This document shows, in pieces, positions 12,201 to 22,232 of a DNA stretch of 64,000 nucleotides. Each line of letters starts with the position of its first letter. The first letter of the stretch is position 1. Source of the DNA: Ampelocalamus luodianensis (Eukaryota > Streptophyta > Magnoliopsida > Poales > Poaceae); assembly GCA_036346255.1 (NCBI GenBank), contig CM070628.1:13965840-14029839 (forward strand), read 5' to 3'. The translations under genes and the position numbers were made by a program. The notes below the pieces were generated by a model. It searched no databases and was not told the origin of the DNA. It saw only the letters and a list, made by a program, of their open reading frames with translations.

Positions 12201-13039
12201 CCATAAAGCAATTTGTAGATTGAAAGAGTAAGATAGGAAACAGAATAGGAGGCAATCTCGCACCATCAACCGAGGCTGTGAGTTCTGCTTTTATATTGCT
12301 GGGCTGTGAATAGCCCTGTACGGCAACGAGATATACACTTGCTATACAAGTCAATTACCAATTACAGATAAGTTTACAACGGCCGGGATTCCTACTTACA
12401 CAGAATCTAAACAACTTATCTGACAACTAAAGATGTATTTTGACAATGTGTATTATCATTTATCATGTTGTAGATGCTTAGGCAAATGCTTTTGTTGCTA
12501 TGTCAATCATTTGATTTGCTACTCCTTTACTTTATCTAGGAATGGCCCGAGGAGAGTTACCCTCCATGGGCACATGGTCCAGGATACATTGTATCTCAGG
12601 ATATAGCAAAAGAAGTTTACAGGAAACACAAGAGAGGGGAGCTAAAGGTATGCCAACTTTCACCAAAATTTCTAAAAGGGGCCTTTTTCGGCCAGAGATA
12701 GTCAATTATCATCAGTTGCTTCAATCTGAGAAGATATTGAAGTCAGTTAAGAAAATACAATGTTTTCCACCTGCTGTTTCCTGCTGTGGTGCAACTTGAG
12801 AGGATATTAACTGGGATCTGGACTTGCAGATGTTCAAGCTGGAGGACGTCGCAATGGGAATATGGATCGATGAGATGAAGAAGGAAGGCTTGGATATCAA
12901 GTACGAGAATGATGGAAGGATCTTGGTCGAGGGCTGCGAGGAAGGGTATGTTGTTGCTCACTACCAGGAGCCAAGGGAGATGATGTGCCTGTGGGACAAA
13001 TTTCAGAAAACAAAGCAAGGAAGATGTTGCCAAGAGTAA
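6259..13039 (+). CDS. Hydroxyproline O-galactosyltransferase (galectin + GT31 domains)
   Basis: This gene encodes a Golgi type II membrane enzyme that adds galactose to hydroxyproline of arabinogalactan proteins (family knowledge: GALT2-6 type, CAZy GT31). Coding exons are 6259-7027, 7416-7651, 7884-8165, 8562-8690, 8782-8961, 12540-12647 and 12830-13039. All have GT-AG borders and join in frame to 637 aa, a normal length for the family. Residues 7-24 form the signal anchor. A galectin-type lectin domain spans about 160-350 (HYNVRLLGD, NTWTIGDDWG). The galactosyltransferase domain follows (MAVRRTW, RFFVGL, KTDDDAF with the metal-binding DDD at 485-487, YPPWAHGPGY). The GTG just before the ATG is not the start. 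Intron 6 is 3.6 kb because of Copia debris; the coding sequence itself is intact. Confidence 0.93.
9024..9089. repeat. 13-bp inverted repeat at the edge of the Copia debris
   Basis: GTAAACTCTTTCT at 9024-9036 is repeated in perfect inverse orientation at 9077-9089, with a 40-bp loop. It lies in intron 6 of the galactosyltransferase gene, just before the truncated end of the minus-strand Copia sequence. It may be a small MITE end or chance; no flanking duplication was identified. Confidence 0.5.
9276..9938 (-). pseudogene. Copia GAG-pre-integrase and integrase remnant
   Basis: The open segment contains WHRLGHL, a CQGCKLDKQLQL zinc-binding block, FDLVHSDVW with the first catalytic aspartate, and FINDYSRFIWIF, the usual order of GAG-pre-integrase and integrase core. 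The frame is lost after about residue 190, before the third catalytic residue. The block resembles the element in the SSIIa intron in motif wording, so the two may belong to related lineages. Confidence 0.8.
10284..10990 (-). pseudogene. Copia gag remnant B with CCHC zinc knuckle
   Basis: Minus-strand translations from about 10990 read as a gag C-terminal region (YLRERYQQSSNAQFFSLQ, LANLWRQLDELV) with several stops. An open segment at 10535-10284 follows that contains a zinc knuckle CNYCKHSGHDYQSC. The gag sequence differs from remnant A nearby. Confidence 0.65.
11486..12169 (-). pseudogene. Copia gag (UBN2-type) remnant A
   Basis: A start codon at 12169 follows the primer-binding site. After a frameshift, the gag core is open from 12031 to 11486 and includes MPYLCGQQFLGYVD, WLQQDQMVLSAIL and AKEIWDALESMF. 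These are typical of the UBN2/retrotransposon gag domain. The frame is lost near the 43-bp tandem duplication (11677-11762), which is itself out of frame and probably contributed to inactivation. Confidence 0.75.
11677..11762. repeat. Tandem duplication, 2 x 43 bp
   Basis: CTTGAAAGTAGTGAGTTGGA begins at both 11677 and 11720, and the two 43-bp units appear identical. It lies inside the gag remnant A. A 43-bp unit shifts the frame. Confidence 0.9.
12191..12203 (-). other. tRNA-Met primer-binding site of the intronic Copia element
   Basis: The minus strand reads TGGTATCAGAGCC, complementary to the 3' end of initiator methionine tRNA, the usual primer of Copia elements. Confidence 0.8.
12214..12425 (-). 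repeat. 5' LTR of the intronic Copia element
   Basis: On the minus strand the segment starts TGTCAGATAAG and ends CTACA, giving the TG...CA ends of an LTR of about 212 bp. It precedes the primer-binding site by 10 bp. No partner LTR is found at the other end of the insertion. Confidence 0.6.
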
Positions 13040-13650
13040 CAGTACTAATGCGCACAATCTTCTATATTCTGATGGCTGCTGTTGTGCTGATGCCTGCTGA
13101 CACCTATGACAAGCTTGTCATGGCCCCATGTAAGAGGAGCCAGTTAGTTAGCCCCTGGCTGATTGTTTCTGGTTGCGGAATCGATAGGCGACAAAGTTTT
13201 GGATATCACCCATTTTCTTTTTGTCCGCAGTCAAGTGTTTGAAGGCTAATTACCATATTTTGTAGAACATGTAGGTCCCTTCTGTTTTGGGCATAGGTAG
13301 GATGGTGCTTACAGTGTGGCGTCTTGTAAAATATCGTGGTAGAATGTAGAATACGGCCGATTACATTTTAGGATAGATGGACACTGGAGAGGCAGTGTAC
13401 CATTTTTTCCCCCAAGGAATGCATTCTGTATCAAATGTAAAGCTATTTAAGAACTACTCTGATTGTATAATCCACTTCCTATCTACTGCATACCTGAATT
13501 TTGTCAGGTTATACAGTGCCAGCCCAGCAGTTTCTATACCGTATCTTGAAGCTTTTCGAAGTACTATTTCTGTTCTTTTTAAGTAACATTTTTTTACTTT
13601 TCACGGTCTATGAGGTGATTTTAACTGTTACTTTTTGTAACTTTACATTA
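13040..13650 (+). other. 3' UTR and downstream flank of the galactosyltransferase gene
   Basis: AT-rich sequence follows the TAA stop. Short open frames here overlap and have no family signature. The polyadenylation site is not determined. Confidence 0.5.
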
Positions 13651-13892
13651 TTACTCCTCTCCTGGTCACAAACATGGTGTTTTGGATATTTGCACGGTCT
13701 CTGAAGCGCTACTTTGACTATTAATTTCTATAGTAATATATTTATAAAATTCAATAAAATTATAATATTATAAATGTATTTTTGAGACAAATCTACACAT
13801 AATTTCCGTGTATCCAATATAAATATTTAAAAAGGTATCGATCGTTAGTTTCAAAAGTCAACTACATGTATCATAAAATGACATGTATTTGT

Positions 13893-14092
13893 GAAAACTA
13901 TATCATTATATTTGTCACTAAAAAAACTTTTATATTATTATAATTTTATTAGTATATACTCCCTCCAATCACACAAAAGTCAACTACATGTATCATAAAA
14001 TGACATGTATTTGTGATTGGAGGGAGTATATACTAATAAAATTATAATAGTATAAAAGTTTTTTTAGTGACAAATATAATGATATAGTTTTC
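13893..14092. repeat. 200-bp near-perfect hairpin with Stowaway-like CTCCCTCC core
   Basis: The arms 13893-13973 and 14012-14092 are near-perfect inverse copies of about 81 bp around a 38-bp loop. Inside each arm is CTCCCTCC or its complement flanked by TA, the signature of Stowaway-type MITE ends. The 38-base loop segment, starting GTCAACTACATGTATC, is also present just outside the left arm (from about 13858). The hairpin lies between the galactosyltransferase and DMP genes. Confidence 0.85.
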
Positions 14093-14331
14093 ATCGTAGT
14101 CAATCTAAATATTTTTAAACATATTAGTGGTCAACCTCTAATGTTTGATGTCACAAATTCTAGAGTGTCGCTTAAAACGAACTCAGGCATTAGTACGTTA
14201 CGGTTATATCACATCCAAGATTTACAGATACCGAGAATACATGAAGCATAAAAAGAACAAGACACCATTTGATCGGTAGTACTTGATGGAGGTTACAGTG
14301 CTAGTAATGCTTTGTTCAGGGCCCTACTGCT

Positions 14332-14982
14332 TCATGCGGCGGCCATGCAGCCGATGCCATAGCGCGTGTTGGGGAACACGAGGAAGAGGCCGCTGCACAC
14401 CGCGCCAACCATGAGCGGAAAGCTCTCCATCACCTCGTCCATCTCCTTGCGGTGGCCGGGGAAGAGGCACCCGGAGACCCTGTAGTCGGAGAGCGCGATG
14501 GCCGCGAACACGAGCACCGACATGACGGCGTGCACGACGTCGACGAAGCCGAGCCGGAGCCTGTCCTCCCTGGGCACCTCCACGCCGAGCCCTGTCCTGA
14601 ACAGAGACAGGCCCCTCGGCGTGACGAAGCCGTAGTACACCTTGCCGTCGGGCGCGCGGAAGCTGTCGGTGAAGTGGAAGAGGAAGCAGGAGGCGGCGCA
14701 GAGCGCCAGGACGGCCCTGAGCATGGCGACGCTGACGGAGGAGCAGGAGCCGTCGCCGGAGGCCGCCGGGAGGAGCATCTCGAAGGTGAGGAGCGTGCCG
14801 GTGGGGAGGAAGTTGGCGAGCATGGACGTCTTGGAGAGAGTGCTCTGGACGCCCCTCGCCACCGCGCGGCGCTTCCTTCCGCTGCCACGCGGCGAGCCCT
14901 GGGGGGAGCACGCCGGGGAGGTGCGGTTCCGCGGGGCGCCGTCGCGGATTTCGACGGACAAATCGCCGGCGTTCTTATCCAT
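14332..14982 (-). CDS. DMP: DMP family (DUF679) membrane protein
   Basis: The protein is an intronless 216-aa member of the plant DUF679 membrane protein family. Members sit in the ER, tonoplast or plasma membrane, and some act in membrane remodelling in senescence or in gamete fusion (family knowledge). The N-terminal 50 residues are polar and Arg/Ser-rich. Four hydrophobic segments follow at about 57-74, 85-106, 143-165 and 188-209. Family-typical strings include LANFLPTGTLLTFEMLLP, FHFTDSF, GKVYYGF and FPNTRYGIGC at the C-terminus. The frame stays open upstream to an ATG at 15144, but a TATA box at 15077-15085 lies between, so the MDKNAGDL start at 14982 is preferred. The member within the DMP family was not assigned. 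Confidence 0.93.
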   Translation of the reverse strand: MDKNAGDLSVEIRDGAPRNRTSPACSPQGSPRGSGRKRRAVARGVQSTLSKTSMLANFLPTGTLLTFEMLLPAASGDGSCSSVSVAMLRAVLALCAASCFLFHFTDSFRAPDGKVYYGFVTPRGLSLFRTGLGVEVPREDRLRLGFVDVVHAVMSVLVFAAIALSDYRVSGCLFPGHRKEMDEVMESFPLMVGAVCSGLFLVFPNTRYGIGCMAAA

Positions 14983-15076
14983 GGATTCTTGGTCGGAGTA
15001 CGTGCGTGGAACTATTTTTTGCAGCGTTCGCACGCACAGTGGAGAAAGTTTTCCCAAGGTGGTTGGTTTTCTGGTT

Positions 15077-15085
15077 TTATATAGA
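15077..15085 (-). promoter_or_regulatory. TATA box of the DMP gene
   Basis: The minus strand reads CTATATAAA about 95 bases upstream of the chosen ATG. Transcription would start near 15050, giving a leader of about 70 nt. This position argues against the longer open frame that starts at 15144. Confidence 0.75.
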
Positions 15086-15885
15086 GGTACAGTGTGTGCG
15101 CGGTTACGAACGTTGGATGATTTTGAGTTCGAATGACATGCCAACGGCTGCTAAGAAATTAAGCATAACTGTTCCCTCCTGTCTCTTCAAATAACAGGAT
15201 GAATGCAGAACTAATTAACCAAAGTTAGAAATGGTGCATAACAGTATATACAGCCTTTGCAGTACATTCACTCGCATGAAAATTTCACTGGAATTACTAA
15301 ACAACACTTGACTAAAAATTTGTAGGATTGGTCGAATTTTCTCGCCGTTCGTTTTGCTTCTAATCCGTGCACAATCCTCTTCACCTTTATCTCTGGCCGC
15401 AGCGTCTTCACCGGTGGCAGCGGGGTTAGAATTTGGGTTCACTGCGGTTCGGGTTTGGGTTCACTAAGGCCCGACTGTAGAGGCAGGGCCTAGGAGGCGG
15501 CGGTGATGAGGGTGGTGCGGCGGTGGCGCAGCCAGTTACAGAATGGTGAAGGACAGTGGGCAGCGGTGAGGGCGGGATAGTGACGAGCGAGTTAGATTGA
15601 GGCGGTGGGGGGCGATGCATGGAGGAGGCAGGCGGTGTTACTGTAGGCAACCAAATCAAAAGGCAATGGGTGGCAGCAACGGGGGATGGGGGCGGTGCAG
15701 GGCTAGAGCTAGGATAGGTGGAATGGTGATTACATAGTGAGGGGAGGAGATTTTATCCACGAAGATTTAGTTCCAAAGATACAAAAATTTGATTGAAATT
15801 AGAAAACAAAATTACTTGAGTGTTACATAGGCAATCTCATCATACAATTGTGCAAACAGTGTCGAACTGCATGCGCGGCTTGACC
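15086..15885. other. DMP upstream region, no gene seen
   Basis: The first 300 bases should hold the DMP promoter. 15400-15760 is GC-rich with repeated GGCGGTG-like runs that create proline/serine-rich frames of low credibility. Nothing coding is supported. Confidence 0.5.
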
Positions 15886-16957
15886 TTCAAAGCATACATG
15901 ATTTAATCTCATATTATCTAGCCAAATGGTGGAAGAACAGTTTATAAGGTGGAGTCTTTGCCACCCATTGAAATATATGACATGACATAGAGTGACATGG
16001 GGAGGAATATAGCCAAAGCCACACACACGCATGTACGCACAAGCACGTGTATATTCACGTGGCAATCTTGTCACTTGTGACTTGCGACCCGCAGCTGTAA
16101 ACGTTTCATGAACCTAGTCCATATTTATTTTGCTAACAGTGCATTTCTCTCTCATTTTAGACTAGTCAAAATAATATGGTCGAAACCATAGACCAGTGTG
16201 ATCGAAATATAGTGGTCGGATCCATAGACCAGTATGGTCGAAGTAAAGTGATCGAAACACACTGGTCGGATACATAGACCAGTGTGGTCGAAGCACTATG
16301 GTCGAAATAGAATGGTTGAAAAATAGTGGTCGGATCCATAGACCAATGTGGTCGAAATAATGTGGTTGAAACAATGTAGTCGAAATACATTGGTAAACAT
16401 TGCTTAAGTACCATTAATTGGTTTTGAATTAGCAGTTACCAGTTGTTTAATTTGTGCTTTATTATGCAGTTACTAGAGAGTAATTGTCTCGACCTTAAAA
16501 AGATCTGGAGACATCCAGACCAGAGAATGAATTGATTCACTTACATTTTCTTCTTCTTCCCCTTTGTTCTACTGTGCTGTAGAGTTGTACTATCAAACCA
16601 AGTCGTCCCTTCTTCTCGCGTGCACCAGGAATGAGGGTGAGCGGGTATCTTCGAATCATTGTCGCAGAGTTCACCTGCATGGATAAGGTTTCTAGGCAAC
16701 GCATCTGCGCGACCGTTCGCTGCGTTGCTTCATCTATGTTCTGCATTGCTTTGAGTCTACGCTGCTTCATGTTCTTCATCACGCCCGACTGTAAATTGGT
16801 TGTGCGACTAAACTATTATGTTATAATCCTATAATTGTGTATATTTAGAAGTGCAATGAGTTGTCTGTTGTTAGTGTTGCTTTATGCATATCTAGTTTTA
16901 TGTGATCTTTGACTCATAATAAAATCTAGAATTAAAATGTTGTCCATATTTTCAACA
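15886..16957 (+). repeat. 5' LTR (5'-truncated) of the 15.9-21.5 kb Copia element
   Basis: Homology to the second LTR begins at TTCAAAGCATACATG (15886) and ends at TTTTCAACA (16957). It includes a shared block near 16540-16800 and an internal minisatellite at 16163-16395. Confidence 0.85.
16163..16395 (+). repeat. Minisatellite inside the 5' LTR
   Basis: The motif CCATAGACCAGTGTGGTCGA and its shorter piece GTGGTCGAAA recur about a dozen times with unit lengths from 15 to 60 bp. The matching array in the other LTR (20615-20880) has a different arrangement of units. Confidence 0.85.
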
Positions 16958-16996
16958 ATTCAGAAACCTTATTGTGGATATTTTTGTGATTCAGCA

Positions 16997-19935
16997 ATGG
17001 CTGGTGCTTCTGATGCTATAAAATCTGAGAGGTTTTCTGGTTAAAACTTTCATAGATGGCAGACATAGGTCAAGTTTTGGCTCATGTCTTTGGGGCTGTG
17101 GTGGGTGATTCATCCACAGTATCCATTTACGATTGATCAGACCATGCGGTTTGACACTTCAAACAACACTGCTCTTGGATGCATTCGGACCATACTGGCA
17201 GATAAGCTCTATGATGTGTACATGGACTTCAAGTCCGCCACAGAGTTGTGGGATGAACTAGAGCACAAATATGCGGAAGCTGAGGCTGGTCGCTGGCTCT
17301 ACATGTGCGAGTAATTCTTTGACTACAGCATGGATGATGCTAAGTCGATAGTTGCACAGGCTCATGAGCTTCAGCTACTGATCGACGAGATTGCGCATTT
17401 GGGTTGCGTTTTGCCTCCTAAGTTTGTGGCTGCGGGCATCGTTGCCAAACTTCATGCTTCATGGTGAGATTTGCCACTAGTTTAAATCACAAGAGGGAAG
17501 AGATATCTATTGAGAATTTCATTACTGCTCTTGATGTGGAAGAAAAGGCAAGAACTAAAGATGCACGAAGCACTTCCAGTCAGAACAATAAGATCAATGC
17601 AAATGTCATAAAGATAAGATATGGCAAGAAAAACAAAGCCTTTAAACCAAACCAGACAACTAGCTTTAAGAAGAAATCTAAGAATGATATGAGGAACATC
17701 ACCTGCTTTGTGTGTAGAAAAAACGGTTATATGTCAAAAGACTATCGTTTCCACAAGAGCAAGGATGATGAACAGCTAAAGAAAAATGTTGCCAACGTGA
17801 TCATAGGCGAGGCCTCAACAGGAGGGTATGGTAATTCACATGTTGTTTTTCTAGCATGTCAATCCACTGATTGGTGGGTTGATACTGGAACTAATGTTCG
17901 TGTATGTTCTGATATTTCTTAGTTTTTCTTCTTATTAGGCAATCGGGGCTTCCTCCATCCTAATGGCGAACAGAACGCATGCTTCTATTTTTGGTGTTGG
18001 TACGGTGGATCTGAGGTGCTTACTTCAGGGAAGGTTGTTCCATTGAAGAACATGCAACATACGCCAACAATAAACAAGAACCTCGTTAGTGGTTCTTTGA
18101 GTCAAATGAAATTGTAATGTTTAAGTTTGGTAACTTTATTGGTAAAGGCTATGAAAGCGGAGGCTTGTTCCACATAAGTACTTCAGAGTATTATTATAAT
18201 CTGAATGTTGCAACTGGTTTGAATAAATGCGAGGCCAATATATGGCATTCTCGTTTCTGTCATATTGGTTTTGATAGTATTGCTCGAATGTCCAGATTAG
18301 ATTTAATTCTAAAATATGAAATTGTCAAATGATCAAAATACCAAACTTGTGTGCAAGTAAAACAACCTCAAAAACCATAGCGAGGCTTATGTATTATCTG
18401 ATGCTGAGTATTGGAAAGAGGCAGTCCATAGTGAGATCGATTCCATCATGATTAATGGGACTTGGGAGATCACTGATCATCCTAATGGGTGTAAATCTGT
18501 TGGATGCAAGTGGATCTTTAAGAAGAAAATGAGACCTGACGGTACTATTGATAAATATAAGGTAAGACTTGTGGCCAAGAGTTATATACCCAGAAAGAAT
18601 GTAAGGATTATTTTGATACTTACTCTTTTGTTGCCAGATTAATCACCATTCGAGTGCTCATTGCATTAGCTGCTTCCCATAGTTTACACATCCATCAAAT
18701 AGATATAAAGACAACTTTCCTTGATGAAGAGTTAGAGGAAGAAATCTATATGGAGCAACTGAATGGTTTTGTGATTTCTGGATAGGAAAATAAAGTGCGT
18801 AAATTAATCAAATCCTTATATGGCCTAAAGCAAGCACCTAAACAATACCACGATAAGTTTGATAAAACTTTAACATCTGTTGGTTTTGCTATGAATGAGA
18901 TAGATAAGTATGTATATTATCATTATGGTGGGGGTCAAAGAGTGATTTTGTGTTTGTATGTCGATGACATACTTATATTTGGGACTAACACTGTTGTTAT
19001 TGACGATATCAAATCTTTCTTATCTAGATGCTTTGATACGAAAGACTTAGGAGAGATAGATGTTATTCTGAATATTAAATTGATAAAAAAAATGAGGATA
19101 GGATCACATTGAACCAATCTCATTATGCTGAGAAAATATTGAGTCGGTTCGGCCTTGAGAACTATAAGATTTCCCCAACTCCTTATGATGCTAGTGTTAA
19201 GATTCGAAAGAATCAGGGATTAGGCAAAGATAAATTGAGATATTCACAAATTATTGGGTCCCTTATGTATCTATATGGTGTTACACGACCTAACATATCA
19301 TTTGTTGTGAGCAAATTAAGTTGGTTTACTTCTAACCTAGGAGATAATCATTGTGAGGCACTTGAGAGAGTGTTGCGCTACTTAAGAGGCACAACCTCAT
19401 ATGGAATTCACAATACTTGGTATTCATCTGTATTAGAAGGATATAGTGATTCAAATTGGATCTCTGATGCAGATGAGATCAAAGCTACAAGTGGTTATGT
19501 CTTTACCCTACCAGGTGCTGCAGTTTCATGGAGGTCATGTAAACAAACCATATTGACGAGGTCAACCATGGAAGCAAAACTTGTAGCACTAGACACGCCA
19601 CTTTTGGGACTAAATAGCTTAGAGAGCTACTGTTGGACTTGCCACTTGTTGATAAACCAATACCAGCAATCCTAATGTATTGTGATAACCAAACAATGTT
19701 GATTAAGGTTACAGGTACTAAGGATAACATGAAGTCCTCCACACACGTGAAGCGTAGGCTTAAATATGTCAGAAAACTGAGGAACTCCGGAGTGATTACT
19801 GCGTATATTCGCATTGAGAAAAATCTGGACAGACCCTTTCATAAAGGGGCTAGCACGGAAGACGATTTTCGTTGTGTCTATGGACATAGGAATGAAGTCT
19901 ATTGGAGTTACAAATCGACAGTAACCCATACCTAA
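16997..19935 (+). pseudogene. Copia gag-pol remnant lacking the integrase core
   Basis: The gag begins at the ATG at 16997 (MAGASDAIKSERFSG) and soon meets a stop. Gag UBN2-like sequence follows at 17084-17460. A basic region and a damaged zinc knuckle lie at 17461-17922 (CFVCRKNGYMSKDY, with His and the last Cys replaced by Tyr), together with a protease-like WWVDTGTN. GAG-pre-integrase (IWHSRFCHIGFDSIARM) at 18238-18300 and a TCVQVKQ zinc-binding tail are followed within about 30 codons by RT (VGCKWIFKKKMRPDG). RT continues at 18795-19112 (YGLKQAPKQY, YVDDILIFG), with RNase H at 19109-19675. The integrase catalytic core is absent. Confidence 0.85.
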
Positions 19936-20284
19936 AATGAATACACCTACTTGAGTTTAACTGTGAGGTCATAGTTAACAAGAACATGGCATTCTCTAGA
20001 AAGCTCATGAGCAGATAAGGGAGCATGACCAAACAATGCTCCATTTAGGCGTGGTTTTTTGACAGCCTAGTATCAGTTGAGATTTCAAGTGAAATCTAAT
20101 CACAAAAATCTATGAATTGAAGGCATAGTCCATTCATTAGCTGTGAGAAGATGAATATTGTTATTCTATGTGCAAGCTCAACCCGTACGGGACTTATACT
20201 AAAAGGTCATAAGTATATCAACAAAACTTCAGCGCAATAGTCCTTATCATCAATTTTGCTGCTTGTCTTGGAATTGGTGGGGAT

Positions 20285-21460
20285 TATTAGCATTGGGCCC
20301 ATAAGTATAAAGACCCATTCATTTTTGAAATTTCAAAGCATACATGGTTTAGTCCCATATTGCCTAACCAAATGGTGGGAGGGCAATTTATAAGGTAGAG
20401 TCCTTGCCATCCATTGAAACATGTGACACGTGACATGGGGTGACATGAGAAGGGGTATAGTTAAAGTCACACACGCACGCACGCGCATATATTCACGTGG
20501 CAATCGTGTGACTTGTGACTTACGACACGCGACCGTGAACGTATTGTGAACCTAGTACATATTTCTTTTGCTAACCGTGTATTTCTCTCTCTCTCCTTTT
20601 AGACTAGTCAAAATAATATGGTCAAAGTCATAGACTAATGTGGTCGAAACACAGTTGTTAGATCCATAGACCATTGTGGTCGAAGTAAAGTGGTCGAAAC
20701 ACTATGGTCAAAATAAAGTGGTCGAAACACACTGGTCAGATCCATAGACCAGTATGGTCGAAACACTGTGGTTGAAAAATAGTGGTTGGATCCATAGACC
20801 AGTGTGATAGAAATAATGTGATCGAAACAATGTAGTCAAAATACTGGTCGAAGTTGTAGGCCAGTGGTCGAAGCTGTAATCAGGATCTGATAAACACTAC
20901 TTAATTACTATTAATTGGTTTTGAATTAGTAGTTACCAATGGTTTAATTTGTGCTTTACTATGCAGTTACTAGAGAATAATTGTCTCCACGTTAAACAGA
21001 TCTGGAGACGTCCATACCAGAGAATGAATTGATTCACTTCCATTTTCTTCTTCTTCCTCTCTGTTCTATTGTATTGTAGAGTTGTGCTGTTGAACCAAGC
21101 CGTCCCTTCTCCTCGGCTTACACTGTAAAGGAGGGTGAATGGGTATCTCTGAATCATTGTCACAAAGTTCACCTGCACAGGGCGGCAATAAGGTTTCTGG
21201 GCAACGCATCTGCGCGATCGCTCACTGCGTTGCTTCATCTACGTTCTACACTGCTTTGAGTCTACGCTGCTTCCTATTCTTCATGCCCGACTGTAAATTG
21301 GTAGTACGACGAAACTATTCTGTTATAATCCTATTATTGTGTATGTTTAGAAGTGCAATGAAGTTGTCTGTTTTTAATATTGCTTTATGCATTTCTAGTT
21401 TTATGTGATCTTTGCATCATAATAAAATCTAAAATTAAAATATTGTCCATATTTCCAATA
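20285..21460 (+). repeat. 3' LTR of the 15.9-21.5 kb Copia element
   Basis: The LTR starts near 20285 with TATTAGCATTGGG, probably a mutated TGTTAG, after a GGTGGGGAT purine-rich tract. It ends near 21460 with CCAATA where the other LTR has TCAACA. The length is about 1.18 kb. Confidence 0.8.
20615..20880 (+). repeat. Minisatellite inside the 3' LTR
   Basis: The same GTGGTCGAAA and CCATAGACCAGTGTGG units are present as in the 5' LTR array, in a different order and number. This shows array change after insertion. Confidence 0.85.
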
Positions 21461-22232
21461 GTATTTGGGCAGCACAGGCACCCAAATACTTTGAGGTTGG
21501 AGTATGTTGGTGCGGTGTGAAAAAGAGATTGGTTGGGGTGGAAAAATTGAGGGTTTTGGTAGGGAGGAGATTGAGAAGATAGGTAGCAGAAACTGCAAAA
21601 TAACTGAGTTCACATCTCATGCAAACTACAAACTAAGTGAGGTCACAACTGTCTACAGGCCTTGAACTCACACATACTAAGGGATTTTCCCTGAGATTAC
21701 AAAATAAGGTGGATTGAACCATCAAAGTTACAGAACTAGTTTTAGGCATTATGTTTCTTCCTATGAGTGATCTTCTTTATAGGCCTTGAATTTGTGTCAT
21801 ATCCCATGGACAATGCTATTTGTCTGCAAAAAGAATATGATTTAGTCTCAAATTGCACATGAATGGAAAGGGCAGTGATTTTATTGGTTCACCTTCTTGT
21901 GGTAGGTCCAGGACTCTCATGCAGTTCAGGAGGTATGTTGAGCCTTAGACTTGGGGGTGTCTCAGGAATTGAAGTGCTTGGTCCTACAACCCTGGATGTG
22001 CTTGGACCTATAGTTCTTGATGTATTCTTCCCACTCTTATGTTTCCTGTAACAAATAAAAAAATTAGTCACACTACACTACTAAATGAAACATAATATTG
22101 TTACCAAATTTACTTTTATCTTTTTTTGTGCTATTGGGATGACAACCAGCTTACCTATGACCAAACTCCCCACATCTTTTGCACCTATTATGACTTCCTA
22201 ATTGAACTTGCTTATTTCCCTTGCCACCCTTT

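Larger units (their letters stand above)
9100..12425 (-). mobile_element. Copia retrotransposon debris in intron 6 (minus strand, mosaic)
   Basis: Read on the minus strand, the piece starts with an LTR (12425-12214), a primer-binding site, a gag UBN2 region, then a second gag C-terminal region with a zinc knuckle, GAG-pre-integrase and part of integrase. It ends abruptly near 9100 with no RT, RNase H or second LTR. Two different gag UBN2-like stretches occur (about 12169-11486 and 10990-10540), so this looks like two related Copia elements joined rather than one. The 13-mer CATGTGAACAAAG occurs at both 10980-10992 and 11615-11627 and may mark the rearrangement. The insertion lies antisense to the host gene. 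Confidence 0.75.
15886..21460 (+). mobile_element. Copia retrotransposon with two LTRs, integrase core deleted
   Basis: Two direct repeats of about 1.1 kb flank an internal region of 3.3 kb with degenerate gag-pol in plus orientation. The left LTR lacks about 45 bases at its 5' end, which explains why no target duplication is seen. The LTRs are well diverged (many substitutions and small indels), so the insertion is old. The internal region runs from gag and zinc knuckle to protease and GAG-pre-integrase, then directly to RT and RNase H. It is defective in every region. Confidence 0.9.

Noticed and set aside
14452..15084. 210-aa plus-strand frame opposite the DMP gene
   Set aside because: Glu/Ala/Gly-rich shadow of the DMP coding sequence with no recognisable domain. 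The DMP frame has family motifs and a TATA box.
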